The position numbers and the translations under genes are program-made. This document shows positions 1-8,917 of a DNA stretch of 64,000 nt, one piece after another. The DNA comes from UBA1161 sp002311745 (GTDB lineage: Bacteria; Planctomycetota; Phycisphaerae; Tepidisphaerales; Tepidisphaeraceae). Position 1 is the stretch's first letter, and every line of letters starts with the position of its first letter. The stretch covers positions 58,618 to 122,617 of the forward strand of contig JBEKAB010000008.1 of assembly GCA_050018415.1 (NCBI GenBank), written 5' to 3'. Below the pieces are notes generated by a model. The model had not been told where the DNA came from and ran no database searches. It worked only from the letters and a program-made list of their open reading frames with translations.

Positions 1-1
1 T

Positions 2-436
2 TTGCCGGCCGCGGGCCAGGGCATCACCGCCGCGCCGTACGGATTCGGCAACGAATTGGCGAATTGGGCGCCCTCGATCACCAAGCTGGCGATCACGCAC
101 GACTTCACCAAAAAATGGAGCGGCAGCGCTTCGGTCATTTACTACTCCGGATTCCCCGGTGCGCAGGATTACGCCAATTACGCCGCCACGCTCGCCACTG
201 CCCCTTCGGGCGTGCCTCTGAGCGACCCGGGATATACGAAACCCTATGGCCCGAATTTGTACGTCAACCTCGGCCTGGAATACCGCCCGTCGGAACAATG
301 GTCGATCCGCCTGGACGGTTACAATCTCGCGGCGCTGTGGGACCCGACGCTGTCCAAGCGCAATTACATCCTCCGCCAGTCCGAATTCAGCGTGGAGCCA
401 GCCTCGCTGGCCGTGTCCGTCCGTTACCGCTTTTGA
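2..436 (+). CDS. TonB-dependent receptor, C-terminal fragment (cut by window start)
   Basis: Only the last 144 or so residues are in the window; the reading frame is open to the first base, so the real start lies upstream. The sequence is an outer-membrane beta-barrel end: alternating aromatic/polar strands, and a final strand AVSVRYRF ending in Phe, the usual signal for insertion by the BAM machinery. It aligns almost without gaps to the end of the complete receptor that follows (shared blocks APYGFGN, NWAPSITK, FTKKWSGSAS, LAALWDPTLSKRNYILR), so the two are recent tandem duplicates. The substrate cannot be read from this fragment. Confidence 0.85.
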   Translation: MPAAGQGITAAPYGFGNELANWAPSITKLAITHDFTKKWSGSASVIYYSGFPGAQDYANYAATLATAPSGVPLSDPGYTKPYGPNLYVNLGLEYRPSEQWSIRLDGYNLAALWDPTLSKRNYILRQSEFSVEPASLAVSVRYRF

Positions 437-840
437 TGTGTACGGCAAACACCTTCCGTTCATTCACGAGTTTGCCAAGCCCGATAAGCCCGCTGGCGCG
501 AAGCTCGCCAGTGATGAGTACCAATAATCCGCAACCCCAAAATCGGCGAATCGGATGACAATCAACTATAAGCCGTTCAATGGCCATTGGTCATGATTGG
601 CCGCCCGTGACCGACGGCATCCTGCCCCCGAAAAACCCCTGAAGAGAATGTAGTGCCTCTAACCTTCGGTCCTATTCGGGACGATCAATACAAATGTTAC
701 CAGCGTTACAGGCCTAACAAGTCCTCATTGAGGGATCGCCTGTAGTTGGCCCGCAGCGCCGCCCGGCTCGCACGCGCGATCTCGCCAAGTCAGGGGCCGC
801 GGTTTTCGGATTGGTCTTGATCGCCGCACGAGGTTTGATC
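437..840. other. Intergenic region between the two receptor genes
   Basis: About 400 bases without a convincing reading frame. No tRNA, terminator or clear promoter was recognised. The last bases before the next gene contain the likely ribosome-binding site ACGAGG (828-833). Confidence 0.5.
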
Positions 841-3066
841 ATGTCAAATTATTGGCGGATGCAGGCGGTCGCCGTTCTTCTGCTGGGGCTCATGACCGCC
901 TCTGCCGCAATGGCCGTCAGCACGGCGAACCCTTCCACCCGGCCGGCAACCACCGACAACATCACCGGATCTCCAGCGGGAGCGAACGAATTTGGCAACT
1001 TGTCGATTGAGGAGTTGCTCAATGTCGAAGTTCGAACCCCCGCCGGTCTGACTGCGACCGATGTCCGGCATCTGCCGGTCGACGTGACGGTACTTGACGC
1101 CCGGGATATCCAGGAATCGGGCGCAAAAAATCTGGATCAACTGCTGGAAGACTACGTCCCCAACGCTCAAATCATGGACCACAACGCTCCGGAAGTGGAC
1201 GTGGGATTTCGAGGAATCATCAGCGACCGCGAGGATAAATACCTCTACCAAGTCAACGGAATCACCATGAACAATCGGATGTTGTTCGGCGCCAACAATG
1301 AGCGCGAACAACCGTTGATGGGGGACATCAACACGGTGGATGTCGTTGAAGGGCCCGCCTCGGCCACCTATGGATCGGGCGCGATCGCCGGCGTCATCGA
1401 TGTGCAACCGTATACCGGACTGACATTTCAAGGCGCGGATGTGACGGTTCGCCAAGGCGTCGTGGATCAATACACTTCATCGGAGCTTCGTTACGGTCGT
1501 CGACTGAGCGATACGTCCGGGTTATTCACGTATTTTGGCTTTGCCCAGGTGAAAGGAGCCGATTCACCCCTTTACTTTGGCCATTCGTATCCCGCCAAAA
1601 ACGGCCTGCCCGCTTACACCCCCGGCGAACCGTTCAGCGGCGGGCCGATCTCAAACGTTGGCGAATCCGCGTTCGATGCGCCTTGGTACCGAGCCCACGT
1701 CGACTACGTCGACGGGCCATGGGAATTTTGGACCCGATTCACTCAGGATGGCAGCGACACCCGTCCCGCGCGGAACATTTATACAAGCACCAAGTCCTCC
1801 AGCACTCCATTGGACACCTGGTTGCAGGGGCGTGATACCAAAAATCAGCAGTTCACGACCACCGGCAGCTTCAAAAAGGACCTGTCGTCGGCATGGAACG
1901 TGGAATTGGCGCAAAGTTACGATATTTGGTTGTCCAAGGATCAACGAGCGGGCGTCAGCGTCAGCAAGCCCACACGCAGCGCGTACGAAAATCAGCTCTT
2001 CAGCCGGGCGATTGCCACCTGGACGCCCGTGGACTCTCAATCGGTCGCTTTTGGCACGGAATATTCCCACTTGTGGTACCACGATCCGCCGACCTCCGAC
2101 CAGCTGGATAATACGCCGGTTGTGACCACACGCGACTGGCAGACCGACACGTTTTCATTCCTGGCCGAAGACCAATGGAAGATCAGCAAGCGATGGACGA
2201 CGTTCCTGAGTGTTCGTGAGGACAAAAACACCTATACGGGATGGCTTCTGTCGCCGCGGGCCACGGTGGTCTTTACGCCGACCAAGAAGGACACGCTCAA
2301 GTTTGTGGCGGGCGAAGCGGTTCGCCGCCAGGATGATGAGGATATTTGGGGACAATGGCTCCGCACCCGCACTTACGCCGATCCTGAAACGCTTAAAACT
2401 CTTGAGCTTTCCTATGAACGTAAAGTGACGGATCAATGGACCGTGGGCGGCAACGGATTCTTCGAGGACTACGACGCCGTTGGTTGGAATCCCGGCGCGC
2501 AGGAAGCGTCATCGCTGGGTCACTTCCAGATTGTCGGCGGTGAGCTCGACCTGAGCTACCGCACCAAAACGACGCGCTTCACCCTCTCAGAAGGCGTGTC
2601 GACGCTCTTGTATGCCTCCGTGCCCGCCGGAGCGCCGGCCGTCTCACAGGGAATCAGCGCCGCCCCGTACGGATTCGGCAACGACCTGGCCAACTGGGCG
2701 CCCTCGATCACCAAGATAGCGATCACGCACGATTTCACCAAAAAGTGGAGCGGCAGCGCTTCGGTCGTTTACTATTCTGGATTCCCCGGAGGCCAGGATT
2801 ACGCCAATTACGCCGCCACGATCGCCAGCCCTCCCGGGGGCGTGCCTTTGAGCAACCCGAATTATTCGACATCTTATGGCCCGAATTTGTATTTGAACCT
2901 CGGCATGGAGTACCGCGCGTCGGAACACTTGACGTTCCGCCTCGACGGCTACAATCTCGCGGCGCTGTGGGACCCGACGCTGTCCAAGCGCAATTACATC
3001 CTCCGCACATCCGAATTCAGCGTGCAGCCCGCCTCGTTGGCCGTGTCCGTCCGTTACCGCTTTTGA
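841..3066 (+). CDS. TonB-dependent outer-membrane receptor
   Basis: A 741-residue TonB-dependent receptor. Residues 1-25 form a signal peptide ending ASAAMA. A plug domain follows at about 75-190, with the typical pieces VTVLDARDI, LDQLLEDYVPN and VEGPASATYGSGAIAGVIDV. The rest is a beta-barrel ending in the BAM-type strand AVSVRYRF. The ATG at 841 was chosen over a TTG at 811 because the signal peptide begins there and ACGAGG lies 7 nt upstream. It would import a large ligand (siderophore, cobalamin or glycan) using TonB energy. No TonB, ExbB or SusD partner is nearby, so the substrate is unknown. Tandem copy of the preceding receptor. Confidence 0.88.
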   Translation: MSNYWRMQAVAVLLLGLMTASAAMAVSTANPSTRPATTDNITGSPAGANEFGNLSIEELLNVEVRTPAGLTATDVRHLPVDVTVLDARDIQESGAKNLDQLLEDYVPNAQIMDHNAPEVDVGFRGIISDREDKYLYQVNGITMNNRMLFGANNEREQPLMGDINTVDVVEGPASATYGSGAIAGVIDVQPYTGLTFQGADVTVRQGVVDQYTSSELRYGRRLSDTSGLFTYFGFAQVKGADSPLYFGHSYPAKNGLPAYTPGEPFSGGPISNVGESAFDAPWYRAHVDYVDGPWEFWTRFTQDGSDTRPARNIYTSTKSSSTPLDTWLQGRDTKNQQFTTTGSFKKDLSSAWNVELAQSYDIWLSKDQRAGVSVSKPTRSAYENQLFSRAIATWTPVDSQSVAFGTEYSHLWYHDPPTSDQLDNTPVVTTRDWQTDTFSFLAEDQWKISKRWTTFLSVREDKNTYTGWLLSPRATVVFTPTKKDTLKFVAGEAVRRQDDEDIWGQWLRTRTYADPETLKTLELSYERKVTDQWTVGGNGFFEDYDAVGWNPGAQEASSLGHFQIVGGELDLSYRTKTTRFTLSEGVSTLLYASVPAGAPAVSQGISAAPYGFGNDLANWAPSITKIAITHDFTKKWSGSASVVYYSGFPGGQDYANYAATIASPPGGVPLSNPNYSTSYGPNLYLNLGMEYRASEHLTFRLDGYNLAALWDPTLSKRNYILRTSEFSVQPASLAVSVRYRF

Positions 3067-3145
3067 GGTGCATTCGATCGCACATCCGCAGTCGGACGGC
3101 CGCGGCAGGTACGCCCAGCCCCCGTTCAGCGAAGAGTTGTCGCAA

Positions 3146-3217
3146 AGCCGAAGAAGGGATTTGAACCCTTAACCCCCGCTTTACGAAAGCGGTGCTCTGC
3201 CATTGAGCTACTTCGGC
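3146..3217 (-). tRNA. tRNA-Thr (CGT anticodon)
   Basis: A complete cloverleaf on the minus strand: acceptor GCCGAAG/CTTCGGC, D-stem GCTC/GAGC, anticodon stem CCGCT/AGCGG with loop TTCGTAA (anticodon CGT, reading ACG), T-arm AAGGG-TTCAAAT-CCCTT, discriminator T. CCA is not encoded. It stands alone between the receptor genes and the glycosyltransferase cluster. Confidence 0.95.
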
Positions 3218-3260
3218 GACCAATTCTCGGCCGCGAAGATACGAGCGCAGACGAGGTGAT

Positions 3261-4868
3261 TCAAGGGCGCACAGCCGGGCGAACCATGCGACACACGCAA
3301 CCGGCGGTGGTGCGCAGCTCGGTTCCGGCGGTTTGCCAGCCGGGAAGAAGCTCAGGCCCCTCCGTGGCGGGGTAAAGCCCGATCAGCCACAGCGTGTGGC
3401 GCGCTTGAAGCCGGCTCAGAAGCGGCGGATCAGCCGGGTGATCCAGTATCAGCCAGGGGCGATTGGAATCGGGCGCGTAGTACTTGAAGCCCATGTACCA
3501 AGTGCCGGGAGATTGCCACGGGTCGTCGCCGTAGAACACCAGCAGATCATCGGCAGAGGCGTTGGCGTCGAGGCTGACGGCCAGTCGGCGCCAGTCTTCC
3601 CTGGGGGCAACGTGCACGCTTGTGCGGATCGTGGCCAGGATGGCAAGGCAAACAAGGATGGCCGCCACCGGCGCGGCGCCCAGGGCCGGACGGGCCGGCC
3701 AATCCAAAGCGGCGATCAGAGCGTACACGGCAGGGCTGGCCAGGATCGTGTAGCGGACGTAGTTCATGAAAGTTCTGTGCTGGATCAAATCCAGCAAAAA
3801 CACCGGACCGATGACGGCGAAGACCCAAAGCACCCACAGGAGCAAGTCGCGCCGCCGCGCCAGCAGGACCGGGGGAAGGACCAGCGCCAGCGCGGCAATC
3901 GCCAGCATAATCAAGCGGAAGAGCCAATCCACGGCGGTTTTGGCGCGGTAGATCGAATCGGCGGCCATCTCGCCGAAGAGAAACTGGCCGGGCAAAGCCA
4001 GCAGGCGGAGCAGAGTGTACGGCGCGTGATGCGGCATGGGTTCGCGGAGGTAGGGCGGCGCGCTGACGGGCAGGGTATGAAACTGCACATAAAGCGGATG
4101 GACCCAGAGGGCGGCGAACAGGACGGCGGCGACGGCAAAAGCGGCCAGGGTCTTGCGGCGGGCGCTGCCGCGACATCGCAACAGTGCATAAATCGCCAGG
4201 GCCAGCATCGCCCCCGCCGCGAAATAGTGCGTCATCGCCGTGCCCAGCAGCAGCAGCGCCACCGCCGTCAGCCGCGGCCAGCTCGCACCGTACCTTTCGA
4301 TGCGCACCAGCGCATCGCAGCACCCCAAACCCAGGAGGATCAGCAGGGCGTAACTGCGCGCTTCCTGAGCAAAGTCGATCTGCGTGGGCGCAAGCGTCAT
4401 CATCCCGGCCGCCAGCAGGCCAACCTTGGGTCCGTGCAATAGGCGGCAGACATCGAACAGGACGGCGATGGCCGCCAGTGAACACACGGCCGACAGCACC
4501 CGAACCGTAACCGCGGTGTTGCCAAAAAAGTCCATCCACCAGCGCAAGAGCACGTGGTACAGGGGCGGATGAGCGACGCCCGCCAGCGTCGAGCCGATTC
4601 TCCACCAGGGCGGTGCATCGCGCAGGCCGGTGAGGTCGATCTGGTTTGGCTGAATAATGCCGACGGGAAGATGATCGTGCAGCGAGCCCCGCCCGGTGGA
4701 AATCTCAATCGACCAGATTTCGTCCCGCCAAAGGCTGGGACCGCCAATGTCGTGGAATCGCAAAAATGATGCGATGCACAGGAGCGGGACCAGCCAAAGC
4801 CCCCAGCACCGCGGCCATGTGCACGGACGTGTGCGGTCGGTTGTCAGCGGTGTGTTCACATGCGCCAT
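3261..4868 (-). CDS. GT39/ArnT-like membrane glycosyltransferase (copy 1 of 3)
   Basis: About 535 residues with roughly ten or more hydrophobic segments and the family signature near the first loop, FHDIGGPSLWRDEIWS, whose Asp-Glu pair corresponds to the catalytic acidic residues of polyprenyl-phosphate-sugar dependent transferases (PMT/ArnT, Pfam PMT_2 type). The conserved HPPLYH block follows. Such enzymes take sugar from a lipid carrier and add it to lipid, protein or glycan on the outer face of the inner membrane. The ATG at 4868 (MAHVNTPL) was preferred to an upstream start inside the spacer. It is the last of three tandem paralogues on this strand, 62 bp downstream of the second. Confidence 0.8.
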   Translation of the reverse strand: MAHVNTPLTTDRTRPCTWPRCWGLWLVPLLCIASFLRFHDIGGPSLWRDEIWSIEISTGRGSLHDHLPVGIIQPNQIDLTGLRDAPPWWRIGSTLAGVAHPPLYHVLLRWWMDFFGNTAVTVRVLSAVCSLAAIAVLFDVCRLLHGPKVGLLAAGMMTLAPTQIDFAQEARSYALLILLGLGCCDALVRIERYGASWPRLTAVALLLLGTAMTHYFAAGAMLALAIYALLRCRGSARRKTLAAFAVAAVLFAALWVHPLYVQFHTLPVSAPPYLREPMPHHAPYTLLRLLALPGQFLFGEMAADSIYRAKTAVDWLFRLIMLAIAALALVLPPVLLARRRDLLLWVLWVFAVIGPVFLLDLIQHRTFMNYVRYTILASPAVYALIAALDWPARPALGAAPVAAILVCLAILATIRTSVHVAPREDWRRLAVSLDANASADDLLVFYGDDPWQSPGTWYMGFKYYAPDSNRPWLILDHPADPPLLSRLQARHTLWLIGLYPATEGPELLPGWQTAGTELRTTAGCVCRMVRPAVRP

Positions 4869-4930
4869 GGGAATCGAGCGATGCGTCTGTAGCGTATGAT
4901 GGCACAACGATTCGCCGCCGTACAGGCGGT

Positions 4931-6517
4931 TCAACCTCCGCGACGGCTGGGCACCATCAGGCAGATCGCCCCCGCGGTGGTGCGCAGCTCGGGACCGGCC
5001 GGCCGCCAGCCGGGAAGAAGTTCAGGCCCGTCAGCCGCAGGATAAAGGCCGATCAGCCACAGGTGATCGCGCGACTGAAGCTGCCGCAGCAGCGCCGCGT
5101 CGGGCCGGGAGCGCAGCAGCAACCACGCACGGTTGGATTCCGGCAGGTAGTAACGCAGGCACATGTACCACGTGCCGGGAGCGACCCAGGGATCCTCGTT
5201 GAAATAGACGACCAAGTCGTCGCGTGAGGCGTTGGCATCCAGCGCGGCGGCAAGCTGGCGCCAATCCTCCTTCGGCGGCGCCGGCTGGTGCAGACGCTGC
5301 ACGGCCGTGATCGCCACCCACGCCAACACCACCAGCGCCACGCCGTCGCGCAGCAGCGGCCTGGCGGGCCAGCGAAAACTGGCGATCACAGCGTAGACGG
5401 CGGGACTGGCCAGGATGGTGTAGCGAATGTACCCGCTCAAGGTGGTGCCGTGAGTCAGGTCCACCGCGGCCACCACGCCGATCGTTCCCAGCAACCACGC
5501 CGACCAGATCAGCAAATCGCGCCGGTGAAATAAGCGCAAAAAAGGAAGAACCAGCGTGAAGACGGCGGCGGCCAATAAAATGCCCGTCAGCACACGGTCC
5601 GAAGGCGAAGGGCTGCGGAAGATTCGTTCGGCGTCGATTTCGCCCAAGAGGAATTCGCCGGGCAGGCCGACGACCCGCCGCAGCGTGTATTCCTTGTGGT
5701 AGGGAACGGCTTCCCGAAGGAAATTCGGCGTGCCGGTCGGGAAATCGCGAACCTGATGGTAGAACGGCACGGCCCAGAGCAGCGCCGTCAGGGCGGCCCC
5801 CACGGCAAAGGCGCTCAACGTTCGCCGCCGCTGTGAGCCGCGCAGCTTCACTAATGCATACAGCACGAGCACGGCCAAGACGCCCAGCGATAGATAGTGC
5901 GTCAAGAACGTGGCTGACGTGAAGATGGCCAATAACACCAACCGCCGCGGCGCGGGGCCCAGCGCCTGGATGCGCACCACCAGATCGCAACATCCCAACG
6001 CCAACAAAATCAGCAAAGCATAACTACGCGCTTCCTGGGCAACGTCGACCTGCGCCACGGCCAGCGCCATCATGCCCGCGGCCAGAAAAGCGGTTCGCCG
6101 TCCGTGGAGCCATCGGCAGACGTCAAACATCACCGCGATCGCCGCGAGGCCGAACACGGCCGACAGCGATCGCACCGCCGCGGCGCCGTTGCCAAACAGG
6201 TCCATCCACCATCGCAACAGCAGCGGATACAGCGGCGGATAGGTGTAGTCCGACCGCGCCGACCAGACGCGCCACCATGGCGGCGAGCCGGCCAGGCTGG
6301 TCAGATCGCGCTGCCGGGTCATCAGGATTCCCGTCGGTAATTGATCGTGCGCATGGTCACGGCCGCTGGCGATCTCGATCGACCAGATCTCGTCCATCCA
6401 CAGGCTCGGTCCCCCGATGTCGTGAAAGCGCACCCACGCCCCCACCGCCAGCATCACCACCAGGGCCGTCGCATGCCATGAAAGATGCCTCGAGGTTTGG
6501 GATTGCAGCAGGGTCAT
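4931..6517 (-). CDS. GT39/ArnT-like membrane glycosyltransferase (copy 2 of 3)
   Basis: Paralogue of the neighbouring genes: FHDIGGPSLWMDEIWS near the N-terminus, YPPLYPLLLRWWMD in the following loop, a long multi-membrane core, and a soluble tail ending close to LWLIGLYPAADGPELLPGW. The start at 6517 was chosen because its ATG overlaps the TGA of the upstream copy (ATGA), a translational-coupling arrangement, and removes an N-terminal stretch antisense-like in composition. About 528 residues. Donor is probably a polyprenyl-phosphate sugar; acceptor unknown. The three copies differ in loop sequence, which suggests different substrates rather than dosage. Confidence 0.8.
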   Translation of the reverse strand: MTLLQSQTSRHLSWHATALVVMLAVGAWVRFHDIGGPSLWMDEIWSIEIASGRDHAHDQLPTGILMTRQRDLTSLAGSPPWWRVWSARSDYTYPPLYPLLLRWWMDLFGNGAAAVRSLSAVFGLAAIAVMFDVCRWLHGRRTAFLAAGMMALAVAQVDVAQEARSYALLILLALGCCDLVVRIQALGPAPRRLVLLAIFTSATFLTHYLSLGVLAVLVLYALVKLRGSQRRRTLSAFAVGAALTALLWAVPFYHQVRDFPTGTPNFLREAVPYHKEYTLRRVVGLPGEFLLGEIDAERIFRSPSPSDRVLTGILLAAAVFTLVLPFLRLFHRRDLLIWSAWLLGTIGVVAAVDLTHGTTLSGYIRYTILASPAVYAVIASFRWPARPLLRDGVALVVLAWVAITAVQRLHQPAPPKEDWRQLAAALDANASRDDLVVYFNEDPWVAPGTWYMCLRYYLPESNRAWLLLRSRPDAALLRQLQSRDHLWLIGLYPAADGPELLPGWRPAGPELRTTAGAICLMVPSRRGG

Positions 6518-8097
6518 GGATGGGCGGTGCGGGTCATGGGGTAGATCGTGCCGACCGCCGTGGGCTGGGTGCGTTGCCTTTGCCACCCGGGCAGAAGGTT
6601 CTGTAGCACCGATGGCGGATCGGGCGAGATCAGCCAAAGCGAATCACGCCGCTGAAGCTGCCGCAGCAACTCGGCATCGGCCGGCCCTCGCAGCAGAAGC
6701 CACGGGCGATGCGAATCCGGCAGGTAATAACGCATGGCCAAGTACCACAGGCCCGGCGCAACCAATGGATCATCGTGGTAAACGACCACCAGGGCGTCAG
6801 GGGGAACGGTCGCATCCACGATCTGGGCAAATTGCCGCCAATTTCCCTTGGATGGAACACCCTGGTGAATGCGCACGACAACCAGAGTCGCCAGCACAAC
6901 CAGGACGGCCGCCACCGGCCAATGCTTTAGTCGCTGCGTCCACGGCCACGAGAATCGCGCCACCAGCGCGTACAACGCCGGGCTGGCCAGAATCGTGTAT
7001 CGCAAATAGTAAAGGAACACCGCATGGCGCAGAACATCCACCAGGACCATCGAGCCGACGATACCGATCAGCCACAAGCTCCATAACAACGCATCTGGGC
7101 GTCTGGAAAAACAGGCCGCCAGCCAAAGCAGCACGGCGAAAGTGCCGACCGCAATGCCGACGGCGGGATACACCCGCATGAAAATCTCGCCCAAGAAGAA
7201 TTGCCCCGGCAATAATGACAGGCGACCCAGCGTGTCGCGCAGATGATGAGGCGAGTGATCGATCAGGAAATCAGGCGCCAGCGACGGGAAGGTGTGAATC
7301 TGCCGGTAAAACCAGGGCCCCCAAGCCACCAGGATGATCACCGCGGCGGCGACCAGCGCGCCCAGGGTCCGCCGCAGGTCACGGCCGCGCAGACGAATCA
7401 TCGCATAGATGCCTAGGACGCCGATCGCCGGCGCGGCAAAATAGTGCGTCAGCTCGGCCCCCGCCAGCGCTAACGCCAACAGCGCCAATCGAGGCCAGGT
7501 CGGCCCGCGCCGCTCGATGCGCAGCAGCGAATCGGCCGCGGCCAGGCAAAGGAATATCAGCATCGGGTAGCTGCGCGCTTCCTGGGCGAAATCCAGTTGC
7601 GCGATCGACAGGCCCATCACGGCCACCGCAAAGAGCGCGACGACCGATCCGTGCAGCAGCCGGCAGATATCCAAGAAAATGCCCAGGGCAAGCAACGAAA
7701 ACACCGCCGAGAGCGACCGCGCCGACACCGGCCCCGTGCCCCAGAGGTCCATCCACCACCGCAGCACAACGTGGTAGAGCGGCGGGTGCGCCACGTCGAT
7801 CATGTTGGACCAGATTTTCCACCACGGCGCCGCACCCGCGAGGTTGGTCAGCTCGATTTGCTTTTCTTGAATGGCGCCGACGGGCAACAGCGCGTGCACC
7901 GAGCCGTGGCCCATGGAGACCTCAATGGACCAGAGCTCGTCCATCCACAGGCTGGGCCGGCCGATGTCGAAGAGGCGGAGGAAGACCGCGACGGCAAGAA
8001 CCAAGGCCGCCAAAAGCCAATAGCGGCTTGCGGCTGGCGCGGCGACGGGGAGGGGAACGGGGGTTTGGTTCGGCGGTTGGGCGGCGGGCTGCACCAT
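6514..8097 (-). CDS. GT39/ArnT-like membrane glycosyltransferase (copy 3 of 3)
   Basis: First gene of the three-gene operon as transcribed. About 527 residues; the signature reads LFDIGRPSLWMDELWS, followed by HPPLYHVVLRWWMDLWG and many membrane segments, with the same soluble C-terminal part (LWLISPDPP) as its paralogues. Start 8097 (MVQPAAQ) puts the first membrane helix at about residues 25-45; an earlier in-frame start is possible. It is the most diverged of the three. Likely an inner-membrane enzyme that glycosylates cell-envelope material. Confidence 0.8.
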   Translation of the reverse strand: MVQPAAQPPNQTPVPLPVAAPAASRYWLLAALVLAVAVFLRLFDIGRPSLWMDELWSIEVSMGHGSVHALLPVGAIQEKQIELTNLAGAAPWWKIWSNMIDVAHPPLYHVVLRWWMDLWGTGPVSARSLSAVFSLLALGIFLDICRLLHGSVVALFAVAVMGLSIAQLDFAQEARSYPMLIFLCLAAADSLLRIERRGPTWPRLALLALALAGAELTHYFAAPAIGVLGIYAMIRLRGRDLRRTLGALVAAAVIILVAWGPWFYRQIHTFPSLAPDFLIDHSPHHLRDTLGRLSLLPGQFFLGEIFMRVYPAVGIAVGTFAVLLWLAACFSRRPDALLWSLWLIGIVGSMVLVDVLRHAVFLYYLRYTILASPALYALVARFSWPWTQRLKHWPVAAVLVVLATLVVVRIHQGVPSKGNWRQFAQIVDATVPPDALVVVYHDDPLVAPGLWYLAMRYYLPDSHRPWLLLRGPADAELLRQLQRRDSLWLISPDPPSVLQNLLPGWQRQRTQPTAVGTIYPMTRTAHP

Positions 8098-8196
8098 GCG
8101 CGAAGCGGTGATTCGCTTCGGGCGTCTATGATGACACAACCGCCCCTCTCTGTACAACGCCGACGGCGCTCACTCGCCAAGCTGCTGCGCCAGCCC

Positions 8197-8499
8197 CTAG
8201 TGCGCCAGGCGGGCGGGCATGTTGTGAAGCATCACATCGTGCAAGTGCGTCGTGAGGCGGCGAATGATGTCGTGGGCGGCATCGCGCCAATCGTGCTCGC
8301 GCGCCCGGAACGCCGCCACGCCGTGGTCGGTGCTGACGCCGGCGGTCATCTGGATCAGACGTCCGCTGCGTTGCAGATCGATCCGGATCGCGTAATGGCC
8401 CAGGCGTCTGCCCAGGCGCACGGCCCGTCGCAGCCAAGCCAAGAGTTGTTTGCGATGTGACGGTTTGAGAAGCACGTTTCCCGCGTTGAGCTTAATCAT
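8197..8499 (-). CDS. Small HPF/RaiA-like protein (tentative)
   Basis: A 100-residue basic protein. The central part, IRIDLQRSGRLIQMTAGVST followed by HDWRDAAHDIIRRLTTHLHD, has the beta-beta-alpha rhythm and the trailing helix pattern of ribosome hibernation factors (HPF/RaiA, sigma-54 modulation family), in which the helix normally reads AID-x-A-x-x-x-L. The resemblance is by pattern only and the usual conserved residues are poorly kept. The second ATG (8499) has GAGG nine bases upstream; the first (8508) abuts it too closely. It sits divergently from a 24-residue very basic protein that may also be ribosomal. Confidence 0.5.
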   Translation of the reverse strand: MIKLNAGNVLLKPSHRKQLLAWLRRAVRLGRRLGHYAIRIDLQRSGRLIQMTAGVSTDHGVAAFRAREHDWRDAAHDIIRRLTTHLHDVMLHNMPARLAH

Positions 8500-8647
8500 T
8501 GGGCACATCCTCGCAGCAAAAAACGGCTGATTCGCTCTATGGCGATGTTAGGCAAGCGATGTGCCAAAGTCGCCGCGGCAACCGATTCCCGCTGGACGGG
8601 ACGGCGCAGGGCCGATAAGGTACTGAAGCATCGAAAGGAGTTGACGC

Positions 8648-8722
8648 ATGGCCAAGCCACGGCGCCGCCGCAAGATCGGCAGCAAGAAGCGCAAGGCTCG
8701 TCGGGACCGCCGCAAGAGGTAG
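8648..8722 (+). CDS. 24-residue extremely basic protein, possibly ribosome-associated
   Basis: The reading frame encodes 24 residues, MAKPRRRRKIGSKKRKARRD and four more, of which 16 are Arg or Lys. It is preceded by a perfect Shine-Dalgarno AAGGAG (8635-8640) seven bases from the ATG and ends in TAG. Size and charge are like the tiny ribosomal proteins Thx/bS20-extra, bL37 and the AURKAIP1/COX24-type protein, whose KIxKKKxRK pattern it recalls. It has no long neighbour in its frame and would be missed by length filters. The strong SD is the main evidence that it is translated. Confidence 0.6.
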   Translation: MAKPRRRRKIGSKKRKARRDRRKR

Positions 8723-8880
8723 GCCCGCGGTCCGCCGACACATGGACGGTGATTGCTTTATCCGAGGTCTCCCTCGGAGGGGGTGGGTGTCTGGCGGTTC
8801 AAACAGCAACCAGCCACTCCCACGTTATTTAAGATTCCCCATACCCATTGCTGGCGGTGTCGCGGCACGCGGACCCGACA

Positions 8881-8909
8881 TCGACGACCCGTCTGGCCGT
8901 CGTTATCAT
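8881..8909 (+). promoter_or_regulatory. Candidate pyrF promoter, near-leaderless
   Basis: TCGACG (8881-8886), 17-nt spacer, TATCAT (8904-8909). The predicted transcription start would be only a couple of bases before the pyrF ATG at 8918, and no Shine-Dalgarno precedes that ATG. The -35 match is weak. Confidence 0.3.
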
Positions 8910-8917
8910 CACCGGAC

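Noticed and set aside
8761..8776. CCGAGG-TCT-CCCTCGG hairpin considered as a terminator of the 24-residue gene
   Set aside because: There is no U-run after the stem and the stem is only about 6-7 bp.
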